Assembly (NCBI RefSeq): GCF_023206395.1
Contig: NZ_CP066149.1
Span: 62,001 to 126,000, forward strand
Length of the DNA stretch: 64,000 nucleotides
Direction: 5' to 3'
Source: Vibrio sp. ED004
Lineage (GTDB): Bacteria; Pseudomonadota; Gammaproteobacteria; Enterobacterales; Vibrionaceae
The notes under the pieces were generated by a model. The model was not told the DNA's origin. It did not search any database and saw only the letters and a list, made by a program, of their open reading frames with translations. This document shows, piece after piece, positions 54,173-63,537 of this stretch. A program made the position numbers and the translations under genes. Position 1 is the stretch's first letter. Every line of letters starts with the position of its first letter.

Positions 54173-56034
54173 TAACGCGCTCCGAAACGAATTTTCGCCG
54201 CTTCTTGAAGGTCGGCAATGATTCTAAAGGCATCTTTCAAGTGCTTGCGTTCAAAGCTACCAAAGCTGTCTGGGTTAATATTGTTGTCTGGCACTTCCCC
54301 GTTCTTCAAGGCTTCTAATTGGTGTCCGAAACGGAAAGACAGAATGAACTGATACGCGCCAAGGATGTTCTTGAATGCATCGTCACTCAACATGCCTTTT
54401 TCATTAGCAGCAGCGAAACGTTCGTCCGTTGCCGACAAATCACACTCAACCGCCAGACCGTAAATACGCGCTAAATCGATGATCAAATTAATGGCGTACT
54501 TCTTCACGTTGAGTGTTTTCTTGTTCTCACCTGACTTCTCAAGTACCAAACTATTGAAGATACCCAGTGGTGGATTTGTATTGACCGCATCTTTCACTAG
54601 CGTGCTTAAGAACTCACGGTTACTGCGAATATTGTTATGCAGTTCATCACGGAGAATGCCTTCAAACTCACTGTTGCCGTAAATTGTACGAATCTCTAGG
54701 AACACACTGATGTTAAGTAAGCGTTCGTACTCAGGATTTGCCACCCACTTCTTATAGTAATGCTTCCATACGCTGAGCGGCTGACACCATTTTGGCGTCG
54801 CTGCCATGAATTTACCCGGACAGAGTGGGTAGTCGCAGCTCGCTAAGCCGTTGGTCACCATCATGGCTAAGTGTTTGAAGTAAATACGGTCACTGTCAGT
54901 TGCATCGTCAGCCAGTACGATCGCACTGTCTTGATCAGACAACATGTGAACTTCGTTACGAGCATGCGAACCTGCAACAATCCATGAGAAATCACACGGC
55001 GGTGGGCCCAACTTATCAATCGCGATCTGAATCAATCGGCGTGTGTAGGCATCCATAATCATGGTCATTACCTTGCCGACCGTTTCCGGTGCAACCTTAC
55101 CTTCCACCAGCGCTTCAAAGATTGCTTGTCGCTCTGAAGTGAAGGAAGACATGGTTTTCACGCTGCCCGCATATTTGATCTTCTCGATTAAGAAGATCGC
55201 TTGAACACGGTGGTTTTGAACCAAGTGAGATGTGGTCAGAAGGCCAACAACTTTGTTCTCTTTCACTACAGGAAGGTTACGAATGTTGAATTGCATCATG
55301 ATAGACGCAGCATGCAACACAAGATCGTCCGGTTTTACTGTGAGTGGAGAATGCGTCATTACCTCAGAGATTAAATTTTCAGTGCTAACACCGTGCGCAA
55401 TCACGCGTTTGGTCATATCACGGTCGGTGATCAAGCCAACAATGGTTTCACCTTCATAGATCACTGCACAAGGAGAACGTTGATGCAGCATTTCAACTGC
55501 GACCGATTGGATGGTTTGTTCAGACTTAACGATGGCCACCTGCCCGCTTGCCACCTCTTCAACCTTACGAATGAACAAGCCCTTCTCTTTATTTGACCAC
55601 ACCACATCAAGCGCCGACTTCAAGCGAACTTGAGCCTGCGATGCAAAGTGTTCAGCACAGCTTGGAAATGCTTTGAACAGCGTTTGAAGTGCCGAGTGTG
55701 GAATAACATAAAGTAAGGTGTTTTCGATGGCGACAGCTCGATAGCCTTTCTCGTCGTTAACTTCAGAATCTAAGAACGTAAAACCGAACAAATCTTCACT
55801 GCCTAAGCGCGCACGAAGTACGCCGTCTGATTTTCTTTGCTCCATCGAACCCGTTCGAATGATATAGAGCGACTTCTCTTTACCCGACTCACACAGATCA
55901 ACCACATCTCCTTTACCGAGGTAAGTGATCTGAACATTAGAGGCAAGCTCACGAAGTGCTTCTTTAGGGATCTTATCGAAAGGGTCTATCTGACCGATGA
56001 ATTGAAGAATATTTGGCAGCAGAGACTGGGGCAT
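54172..56034 (-). CDS. cNMP/CBS/DUF294 nucleotidyltransferase-like protein
   Basis: The ATG at 56034 or GTG at 56046 begins a 620-residue protein. Domains in order: cNMP-binding-like domain (about 20-130), CBS pair (about 155-280), then a DUF294 nucleotidyltransferase-like domain with G-S-H-A-R-N-E-V-H-M-L-S-D-Q-D-S-A near 353-370, and the helical DUF294 C-terminal domain. The layout matches the bacterial proteins that combine these domains. It likely senses nucleotides and modifies an unknown partner. It is followed by the coupled exonuclease gene. Confidence 0.9.
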   Translation of the reverse strand: MPQSLLPNILQFIGQIDPFDKIPKEALRELASNVQITYLGKGDVVDLCESGKEKSLYIIRTGSMEQRKSDGVLRARLGSEDLFGFTFLDSEVNDEKGYRAVAIENTLLYVIPHSALQTLFKAFPSCAEHFASQAQVRLKSALDVVWSNKEKGLFIRKVEEVASGQVAIVKSEQTIQSVAVEMLHQRSPCAVIYEGETIVGLITDRDMTKRVIAHGVSTENLISEVMTHSPLTVKPDDLVLHAASIMMQFNIRNLPVVKENKVVGLLTTSHLVQNHRVQAIFLIEKIKYAGSVKTMSSFTSERQAIFEALVEGKVAPETVGKVMTMIMDAYTRRLIQIAIDKLGPPPCDFSWIVAGSHARNEVHMLSDQDSAIVLADDATDSDRIYFKHLAMMVTNGLASCDYPLCPGKFMAATPKWCQPLSVWKHYYKKWVANPEYERLLNISVFLEIRTIYGNSEFEGILRDELHNNIRSNREFLSTLVKDAVNTNPPLGIFNSLVLEKSGENKKTLNVKKYAINLIIDLARIYGLAVECDLSATDERFAAANEKGMLSDDAFKNILGAYQFILSFRFGHQLEALKNGEVPDNNINPDSFGSFERKHLKDAFRIIADLQEAAKIRFGAR

Positions 56035-56168
56035 AATCACACTCACAATAATTTAATTAGTATTATTATATAACTTAAAATACTGGTTACTAGTGATTTT
56101 AATAAAACGGTAAATAATAGATTAAATATTGGACACTGGTCAGGTTTTCATCAAATTTGAATACAAAA

Positions 56169-56194
56169 AAAGCACGTATCGAACGTGCTTTTTA
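56169..56194 (-). terminator. Terminator of the first GntR gene
   Basis: AGCACGT/ACGTGCT arms with a 5-base loop flanked by A and T runs. Confidence 0.8.
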
Positions 56195-56281
56195 GGTGTC
56201 AGTTTGTTTTAACTAAGATTTTTAAATCTCTAATCTTTTTATAAACCAAAGTCTTTTTAAAACTAAAGCTTTTTAAAACAA

Positions 56282-57001
56282 TCAGCTAGCCACTGGTAAT
56301 CTGTGATTAGTTTCTAACAGGTGACTTGCAGACGCTTGGCGTGCTTTGTCACTGTTACCCGCCATGATTGCTTCATAAATTTGGCGGTGTTCGTTAATAC
56401 AGGTACTTCCCTCTTCAGAAGAGTGAGAAATAAAGTTAACAAACATCGTCGTCAAGATATTACCGAACGGTAGGTAGAAGTCGTTGCCCGTTGCATTAAA
56501 AATCAGGCTATGGAACTTCATGTCGATATCTAACCAACTCTCTTGGTCGAATTCTTCGGCACTCGAGATTTCTACCATCTGTTGGAAAATACCCGAGAGT
56601 TCAATACGTTGCTCAGCGCTCGCAAATTGAGCAGCCAACGCACACGCTTCTGGTTCAATCGCACGGCGTAAACCCAAGAACTGATGACAAAATTGGTCTG
56701 TGTCTGCTAGGCCATCCATCCACTCGATCAATTGTGGATCGAGGAAGTTCCAGAATGCGCGGTCAACCACACGAGTACCAATCTTAGGACGAGATTCTAG
56801 TAGACCTTTTGAAGTCAGTAGTTTCACCGCTTCTCTTAATGCTGTTCTACTGATACCAAATTGCTCACACAGAGCCATTTCACCAGGGATAATAGAACCT
56901 TGAGGCAAATTGCCCGACAAAATACCACGAGCGATTTCACGTGCAACTTGCACATGAAGGCTTCGCTTAGAGCCTGAAATCGAATTGAAAGAGCCAGCCA
57001 T
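56282..57001 (-). CDS. FadR-subfamily GntR regulator A
   Basis: A 239-residue regulator. The N-terminal wHTH (residues about 15-80: H-V-Q-V-A-R-E-I-A-R-G-I-L-S-G, G-I-S-R-T-A-L-R-E-A-V-K-L-L) is followed by an FCD domain (about 100-235) with metal or effector ligands such as D-x-x-x-H (D-I-D-M-K-F-H). It starts divergently from the SDR gene. The paralog at 58297-59019 is close in sequence. Likely a repressor of alginate genes that responds to a keto-uronate product. The effector is inferred. Confidence 0.9.
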   Translation of the reverse strand: MAGSFNSISGSKRSLHVQVAREIARGILSGNLPQGSIIPGEMALCEQFGISRTALREAVKLLTSKGLLESRPKIGTRVVDRAFWNFLDPQLIEWMDGLADTDQFCHQFLGLRRAIEPEACALAAQFASAEQRIELSGIFQQMVEISSAEEFDQESWLDIDMKFHSLIFNATGNDFYLPFGNILTTMFVNFISHSSEEGSTCINEHRQIYEAIMAGNSDKARQASASHLLETNHRLPVAS

Positions 57002-57343
57002 GTGTCTACTTACTTATTAGATATGTATTATTTAACCCGGACTATAGCACTGATTTATATCTGCACCAACTCAGTATAAGAATAACGTGAGGTCACTCCT
57101 GATATAGTCTAGAGCAATATTTCACTCACCTTATACCTATTCAACACATTAGACCTCTTCAACTCATTTATTCATACAAATAGTTCTTATTTACATTTTT
57201 TGAGTATGCGCGAACTCACAAAACCACTCTTACTCTCACTATTTATGTCGTTAATGATCGGTTTTGAGATGAACACCCTTGAATATGGCAAGTGTTATTG
57301 TATGATTTATTAACGCAAATAATCTACAATATAGGCGACTCTG
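57002..57343. other. Divergent region between GntR A and SDR
   Basis: 340 bases. Weak TTGTA-like half-sites occur at about 57021-57035 and 57296-57309 but no perfect palindrome. No ORF is evident. Confidence 0.4.
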
Positions 57344-58120
57344 ATGTTTAACGATTTAAAAGGCAAACGCATTCTAATTACTGGCTCTACTGCTGGTATG
57401 GGCTTAGCTACCGCACGTATTTTTGCAAAGTATGGTGCAAAGATTGGCATCAATAGTCGTGCATTCAGCCCAAAAGTGGATGACGTTCTAACAGAACTCA
57501 CTGCACTGGGTGGCGATGTTGCGTTTTTCCCAGAAAATCTGATGGACACATCAGAGTGCGAAAGATTAGTAAAAGAGTTCACCGAGCATTTTGGTGGCAT
57601 GGATGTCTTGATCAATAACGCAGGTGGCTTAGGCGGTCGTGCAAATCTAGAAAGTATCGATGACGTGTTTTATGAACGAGTCATGGATCTCAACGTTCGC
57701 TCTGCATTAATGACAACCAGGTTCTCTATCCCCCACTTACGTGCTTCTGCTGCTGAGTCGGGGCAAACATCGTGTGTTATCAGCACGGGTTCGATTGCCG
57801 CTCGTGAAGGTGGCGGTGTGGGTGCTGGCATCTATGCAGCTTCAAAAGCGTGGTTGCACGACATTCACCGTAACTGGGTGAAAGAGTTTGCGAAAGACAA
57901 TATCCGTTTCAACATTGTTTCTCCGGGCACTATCGATACTGCATTTCACGATGGTAAAAGCGACGAGCTAAAATCGAACATTGCTAGCAACATCCCAATG
58001 GGGCGCTTTGGCGATATCGAAGAAGTTGCACCGACTTTTGCTTTCTTTGCATCCCATGCTTGCAGCGGTTACATCACAGGACAAATCTTGGATGTCAACG
58101 GCGGACAGATAGCGCCTTAG
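57344..58120 (+). CDS. SDR-family oxidoreductase, candidate keto-uronate reductase
   Basis: A 258-residue classical SDR with the nucleotide motif T-G-S-T-A-G-M-G (13-20), N-N-A-G-G near 92, and catalytic S150, Y164, K168. The S-N-R-A motif near position 40 could favour NADPH. In alginate utilisation an SDR reduces 4-deoxy-L-erythro-5-hexoseulose uronate (DEH) to KDG; location next to two GntR genes and downstream of alginate genes makes that the most likely job. No KDG kinase or aldolase is near. Confidence 0.8.
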   Translation: MFNDLKGKRILITGSTAGMGLATARIFAKYGAKIGINSRAFSPKVDDVLTELTALGGDVAFFPENLMDTSECERLVKEFTEHFGGMDVLINNAGGLGGRANLESIDDVFYERVMDLNVRSALMTTRFSIPHLRASAAESGQTSCVISTGSIAAREGGGVGAGIYAASKAWLHDIHRNWVKEFAKDNIRFNIVSPGTIDTAFHDGKSDELKSNIASNIPMGRFGDIEEVAPTFAFFASHACSGYITGQILDVNGGQIAP

Positions 58121-58240
58121 CTTAACGGCTGTAGATCAGCTTTAAGGCTGCGCTTTAAGTTACACATTACATTAGGTCACAAGACCTTAATAGATGAGGC
58201 AAAACCTCACGCTATATTAGACGTATACACTGACATAAAA

Positions 58241-58272
58241 ACGCCAGATTCGTCTGGCTTTTTTTGTTTTTA
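58241..58272 (+). terminator. Terminator of the SDR gene
   Basis: GCCAGA/TCTGGC stem with TTCG tetraloop and a long T-run. Confidence 0.85.
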
Positions 58273-58296
58273 AAGTTTCAATTTCAGGTGGTTTAA

Positions 58297-59019
58297 ATGT
58301 CAATATTTACATTGGTGGAAGATTCAAGCCGCCGAATTCATGTTCAAGTGGCGCGACAAATTGCTCGCAAGATCTTATCTGGCGAGTTACAAGAAAATCA
58401 AAAGTTACCTAGCGAAATGGAGCTGTGCGATATCTTTGGAGTAAGCAGAACTGCCCTCCGAGAATCAACCAAGCTGCTTTCTGCAAAGGGGTTGATTGAG
58501 TCAAAACCGAAAGTCGGCACTCGTATCAAACCAAGAACGCAATGGCACTTCTTAGATCCACAATTGCTGTACTGGATTCAAGACTTAGAAGACACCAAAC
58601 CCTTCTTGTCTCAGTTCTTAGGCTTAAGAAAAGCGATTGACCCAGAAGCGTGTGCGCTAGCAGCAACCAACGCAACGGTAGAGCAACGCAAAGAGCTTTC
58701 GATTCTGTTCCAGAAGATGACTATTGCGGCAAACAGCTTTGATTATGAAGAGTGGACAACCAACGATCACCTGTTTCACCAAACGATTTTCTTATCGACA
58801 GGTAATCAGTTCTACATCCCATTCGCGAACATTCTGTCGACAATCTTCAAGCAGTTCATCGACCATTCAGCCGAAGGCGGTCGCTTCTGTTTAGAAGAAC
58901 ATAAAGCGATATACGACGCGATTATGTCGGGTAACGCTCAGCAGGCTCGAATAGCCTCACAAGTGTTACTAGACGATGAAAACCAAAAGCTGTCTCGGGT
59001 TGAACTCGCCATCGCATAA
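58297..59019 (+). CDS. FadR-subfamily GntR regulator B
   Basis: A 240-residue paralog of the regulator at 56282-57001. The wHTH and FCD domains align end to end (H-V-Q-V-A-R-Q-I-A-R-K-I-L-S-G, V-S-R-T-A-L-R-E-S-T-K-L-L). It has an AGGTGG site and follows the SDR gene after a terminator. Two near-identical regulators in one locus suggest duplication with different effectors or promoters. The recognition helix reads nearly the same in both, so they may share operators. Confidence 0.9.
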   Translation: MSIFTLVEDSSRRIHVQVARQIARKILSGELQENQKLPSEMELCDIFGVSRTALRESTKLLSAKGLIESKPKVGTRIKPRTQWHFLDPQLLYWIQDLEDTKPFLSQFLGLRKAIDPEACALAATNATVEQRKELSILFQKMTIAANSFDYEEWTTNDHLFHQTIFLSTGNQFYIPFANILSTIFKQFIDHSAEGGRFCLEEHKAIYDAIMSGNAQQARIASQVLLDDENQKLSRVELAIA

Positions 59020-59032
59020 CCAAGATTTACCC

Positions 59033-59070
59033 ACTGACTCGTGTATCTCAATACACGAGTCAGTCACATT
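59033..59070 (+). terminator. Terminator of GntR B
   Basis: A perfect 14-bp stem ACTGACTCGTGTAT with a CTCA loop, followed by CACATTTTAG. Confidence 0.75.
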
Positions 59071-59175
59071 TTAGCATCCAATTTTTTACCATCCATACCG
59101 TAGTGTTTCATCTTTAAGCCTTGAAGTCAGGTCGTCTCAGAGAAAGCTTACGGTTATACACATAAGGTGTTGTTT

Positions 59176-60534
59176 GTGTCTTCGCAATCGTACGTAAGGA
59201 AAAACTTCTCTCTCGCCTGGCCCCTAGCCTTAAACGGTATCTTGATGCAGTCGATGTTGATGATCGACACACTGCTTGTCTCTCCTCTTGGTGAAATCCC
59301 TTTAGCTGCAATGGGGATTGCGACGACTATCGTTGCATTTGTACTGGGAATTCAAATGGCGCTGGCAAACGGCACTCAGTTAGTATTAAGCCGTGCAGTG
59401 GGCTCTGGCATCGCCGCGTCATTATCTAAAGCATTTTGGGCAGGGTTATTTATCAACCTTGGCGTGGCAACACTGTTTTGGCTTCTACTTACTTTTTTCA
59501 AACAACCCTTGATTCAAGCATTAACAGATGACGCTTCTCTTCATTCAGAAATCAGCCGCTATCTAGATATCTCGAAATACATCGTTATTTTCACAGCATT
59601 GACGCAAGTGATCATTGCTTTATTTAATGCGCTAGGCAGAACCAAAGTCCCATTTAAAGGTTACTTAATTGAACTGCCTATCAATGCTGTACTCTCGTAT
59701 GTGCTGATTCATGGCTTCTCCAATTTTGAAGGCATTGGTGTACAAGGCGCCGCATTAGGCAGCATCATTGCAATAACGATCCGCTTGCTGTATTTGGTTT
59801 TGTGCGTGCATTTAAGCTCTGCGATTTCACTCAAATTAGATGCTCAGCGATCTGAGTTCTTTACAAACGTTCGCCGTCACTTTATCGAGATATTCCCCGT
59901 AGCAGCGAACGTGACCATGCTTTTGATTGGCGCAACGATATACCAATTGTTGTATTCGCAACTTAACATCAACGCTTACGTAGCGGTTACTTTGGTGATG
60001 CCTTGGGTAAGGGCTGTCTCTCAGTTTATTACCGCTTGGGCTCACTCTTCGGCAATTACTATCAGCCAAGCGATTGGGTCCAAAAAGATGGATGACCTAG
60101 TCAAAAACGTCGATACCAGTATCGATATTGCAGTCGTCATTTCTTTTGTTTGTGCACTTTTGTTCGCAGGATTAAGTCTGGTCATTGGTGACATTTACCC
60201 GAACTTGGATGAGTCTACCTATCAAGCATTGGCTGTTATCGCCCCACTCTACATATTCTTGCCAATTGTTCGTGGCTACAACACGGTTCATGGGAATGTA
60301 TTAAGAGCACTAGGAAAAACGACCGCTGTCTTCAAAATCAACTTTACAGGTCAATGGGTCATTTCAATTCCATTGTGCGCATTGATCATCTTTGGATTAG
60401 ACGGCTCTATCTTTTGGGCCTTCGCTATCCAGCCATTCGAAGAAATAGTCAAAGCCTTCCCATTCCGTCATTTGGCACGCAAATCTCTTAAAGAGTTTGA
60501 TGCCGACAAAGCCAAAGAATTGATGTATGACTAA
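59176..60534 (+). CDS. MATE-family efflux transporter
   Basis: A GTG at 59176 with an AAGG site gives about 452 residues; a GTG at 59167 is an alternative. Twelve hydrophobic segments and MATE-like features: N-G-I-L-M-Q-S-M-L-M-I-D-T-L-L-V near residue 18, P-L-A-A-M-G-I near 42, and G-V-Q-G-A-A-L-G-S near 195. Sodium- or proton-driven export of cations or metabolites. It is not clearly linked to alginate use, and the terminator at 59033 separates it from GntR B. Confidence 0.85.
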   Translation: MSSQSYVRKNFSLAWPLALNGILMQSMLMIDTLLVSPLGEIPLAAMGIATTIVAFVLGIQMALANGTQLVLSRAVGSGIAASLSKAFWAGLFINLGVATLFWLLLTFFKQPLIQALTDDASLHSEISRYLDISKYIVIFTALTQVIIALFNALGRTKVPFKGYLIELPINAVLSYVLIHGFSNFEGIGVQGAALGSIIAITIRLLYLVLCVHLSSAISLKLDAQRSEFFTNVRRHFIEIFPVAANVTMLLIGATIYQLLYSQLNINAYVAVTLVMPWVRAVSQFITAWAHSSAITISQAIGSKKMDDLVKNVDTSIDIAVVISFVCALLFAGLSLVIGDIYPNLDESTYQALAVIAPLYIFLPIVRGYNTVHGNVLRALGKTTAVFKINFTGQWVISIPLCALIIFGLDGSIFWAFAIQPFEEIVKAFPFRHLARKSLKEFDADKAKELMYD

Positions 60535-60620
60535 CTCCCAACTCACTATCGACTAACCTAAATATCGGCGTTGGTGACTAAGTGTCAGAAATATCGAGAG
60601 TTCACATAAAATCTCAAACA

Positions 60621-60648
60621 TACAACCTTGTCCTTTGACAAGGTTGTA
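60621..60648. repeat. Perfect 12-bp inverted repeat between MATE and nitroreductase genes
   Basis: TACAACCTTGTC pairs with its complement across a 4-base loop. The following bases are not T-rich. It is either a weak terminator of the MATE gene or an operator of the nitroreductase gene. Confidence 0.6.
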
Positions 60649-60758
60649 CTAGTTTGAAAGGTAGGAATTTATAGGGTCTGTTGCTAAAGCCTTTCGACTA
60701 GCAAAAGACTCATCAATCCAACGTCGATTAATCATTAAGAGAATTGGGTAAACACACT

Positions 60759-61415
60759 ATGCATGACATTATTCAAGATCTTCACAAGCGCTACACTGTC
60801 AAAAAATATGATCCTAGCAAGCGCATTTCCTCTGAAAAGATAGAGATAATCAAAGAAGCTATCCGCCTTTCTGCTTCGTCTATTAATTCACAGCCGTGGA
60901 AATTCATTCTGATAGAAAGCGAAGAAGCTAAGCAACGCTTCCACGACACTTTCGCTATTAAGTTCCAGTTTAATCAACATCACGCGATTGAGTCGTCACA
61001 CATCATTCTTTTTGCCTACGATCCAAACTATACCAAAGATAAATACGCTCACCGCGTGGATGTTGAAGTAAAGTCTGGTCACCTACCAGCAGAGATGTAC
61101 GACAACATGTTAAATGGTGGCTACGCTTTTGCCGATCTCAATACTGATGAGACCGGTTTTAATGGCAACTGGACCAAAGCACAACTTTACCTTGCGCTCG
61201 GAAATGCACTCCACGTTCTTGCAAGGCTAGATATAGGTTCAACACCAATGGAAGGTGTTGATATGGACTTGATCGGACAGGAGTTTAGTGACGAACTGGA
61301 CGGCCACGTGTGTGAGGTGGCTCTCGCGATGGGCTATTTCTTAGAGGGTGAAGACTACAACCACGGGCTACCAAAAGCACGACTCCCTCTCGACGAAATC
61401 TTTAAAGTGATTTAA
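60759..61415 (+). CDS. Nitroreductase family flavoprotein (NfsB-like)
   Basis: The ATG at 60759 gives 218 residues. FMN-dependent nitroreductase of the NfsB/FRase I group: R-Y-T-V-K-K-Y-D-P near residue 12, S-A-S-S-I-N-S-Q-P-W-K-F near 38, and the later L-A-L-G-N-A-L-H-V-L-A-R-L-D-I-G-S-T-P-M-E-G. It reduces quinones, nitroaromatics or similar with NAD(P)H. Two GNAT-type or regulator genes are not adjacent; it is isolated, with an inverted repeat upstream and the intron cluster converging on its 3' side. Confidence 0.9.
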   Translation: MHDIIQDLHKRYTVKKYDPSKRISSEKIEIIKEAIRLSASSINSQPWKFILIESEEAKQRFHDTFAIKFQFNQHHAIESSHIILFAYDPNYTKDKYAHRVDVEVKSGHLPAEMYDNMLNGGYAFADLNTDETGFNGNWTKAQLYLALGNALHVLARLDIGSTPMEGVDMDLIGQEFSDELDGHVCEVALAMGYFLEGEDYNHGLPKARLPLDEIFKVI

Positions 61416-61448
61416 CAAGCACCTTAAATAATCATGCTTTGAAAGCAC

Positions 61449-63537
61449 ATCGAGTAGGGTGAGGCGTTACCGCCTCATCCCTCTCACAGAACCGTACGTA
61501 CGGACCTCGTATACGGCTCATGCACACTTCCATTCAGCATATTGGCTGAACACATGCCCTGTCCTTATTGTTCCAAGATTTACCAACCCTTGGTCATTAA
61601 ACCATTGATTTGGCATCGCATAGCTTGATAGGGGGACTCGCTGCACTGACCCAACTTGTCATTGAGATATGTTGGAACGGCGGCTTATACCTAACTGTTT
61701 TAACCTTCGGTGTAACCGTTGAGGCTTCTTCCAAAGTTTCAACTGGATACTACGAAGTCTTCTTCGTAGCCACCCTGCTAACCTTGAGAACTCTCTGCTG
61801 CTATTGGTGATCCTGAAGTATTGACTGAACCCTCTTAACACTGGGTTTAAAGCTTTTATGACTTGCTCAAGTGGCTTACCGCACCTCGCTTTGTCAGTCG
61901 CTTTAACTTACTTTTGAACCCTTTCAGTTTCTTAGTTTGAATGCGGGTAAATTGACTCCCGATTTCTACACCTAAGAACTTCACGCCATCACGGCTGTGC
62001 GCTATATGTGATTTCGTCTGATTCACTGTGAGTTTAAGCTCTCCTTCTAGGATCTTCGTCGCTTGTGCAAGGGCATTCTCTGCTCCTGCCTTGCTACGAC
62101 AAAGATGAGTATGTCATCCGCATAACGAACGAGCCTATGGTCACGCTTTCGCATTTCCTGATCGAACGCATCAAGGTAGATATTGGCAATCAAAGGACTG
62201 ATAACACCACCTTGTGGACTTCCTAGCTCTGTCTCCTGCCAACTACCGTCTATCATCACGCCACTTTTCAGAAACTGTTTTATCAGCTCTAACACGCTGC
62301 TATCTGTGACTCGCCTTCTGATGCTCTTGAGGATCAACTCATGGTCGAGTTTGTCAAAGCACTTCGACAAGTCCATATCTACGACGTGCTGTAATCCGTA
62401 TCGGCGGATAAACATCGTGGATTTGTTGATTGCATCGTGACAACTTCGATTCGGTCTATACCCAAAACTTGATGGGTGAAATTGCTCTTCGAAGATGGGG
62501 GTGAGGATATCATTGAGTGCTTGTTGGACAACTCTGTCCCTAACGGTTGGGATCCCAAGCAATCGTACCCCTCCGTCTTCTTTGGGTATCTCTACTCGTT
62601 TGACTGGCTGAGGTTTGTATTGCTTGGTTTTGAGTTCAGAGAGGAGTTGATCGAGGTTATCACTCAGATTTTTCGGCGTAGTCGCTCAGGCTCTGCTCAT
62701 CTATTCCAGCCGCGCCTTTCGCTTTCTTTACCTTTTTAAACCCTTTATACAGCCTCTCTTTGTTGAGCAGATGACCATATAAACTGTAATAAACTCGCAC
62801 TTTCTCTCCTTGGGTTGTGTGCTGTGTGGGGACAAGTGTTTCATGTCCAGTGTGGGTGTTATTTCTCTCTGCTATTCAGCCTTCTAGCTCAATGGCAATT
62901 TACTGAAGTGTGTCAGAGTTACTCCCCTATACGGTTTCTTAGCTCAGTATCTTGCTTCCACAATCAACCAAACTAGGAATACCCCGATAGCGATTCGGTT
63001 TGGGTATCACTGAAAAAAAAAACATCTGTTCATCACAGACTTAAAGTGTACTTCCTCCCTTCGCAGCACTGAGTGCTTTTGGCATTTCAGTGCTCCATCA
63101 GACTTGATGCTGATGGTCAGCTAAGTTTTCTCCTCCACACCATTACTGGGCTTCTCGGGCTTAGCCTTACTCACTACTACGGATTCATCTGCCACCTCGC
63201 ACCAACACAGCTCTTAGCTTTCGCTTCGAGTTTGTGCTTCCAGACTTTGGATGTGGTGTCAGGCTTCCCAGTTACTGCACTGGCTCCCTGTTAACAATGC
63301 CACCCTCAAGCACAGCATAGGTCTGACTGAGTATAGGGCTTCGCGCTATTTCGGACGCTTACCCACCTATACTGCCGAAGCAGGTTTACTTGCGTTGTGT
63401 ACTGTTAACTTCCTATCGCTTCCTTCAGACCCTGCCGTTAGCCAGCAACGCCCTTGCGATTCGGATTATCTTCCCCTCAGTCGGGGTGATTCAGGTTTCT
63501 TTCAACCTAACGGGTTTGCCAGCTTCGCTGGGCAAAC
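61449..63537 (-). mobile_element. Group II intron, copy 2 (degenerate ORF)
   Basis: A 2089-bp copy with the same ends as copy 1 (5' GTTTGCCCAGC at 63537, 3' CTACTCGAT at 61449). It starts directly at the 3' end of copy 3. Nucleotide identity to copy 1 is very high; the differences I saw are mostly single-base homopolymer indels, two substitution-type changes and a 4-base duplication near 63420. The maturase frame is broken. The 3' exon begins G as in copies 1 and 3. It lies 33 bases past the nitroreductase stop, on the opposite strand. Confidence 0.9.
61518..62800 (-). pseudogene. ltrA: Intron-encoded reverse transcriptase/maturase, frameshifted
   Basis: GTG start at 62800, stop position 61518. 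It keeps frame through the central RT block (including the L-K-S-I-R-R-R-V region broken in copy 1) but has an extra T near 62670, a missing A near 62100, a missing C near 61886, a missing C near 61690 and an extra G near 61630. The net length is one base short of an intact frame of 1284 bases. At each shifted site another copy has the in-frame version. Confidence 0.85.
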
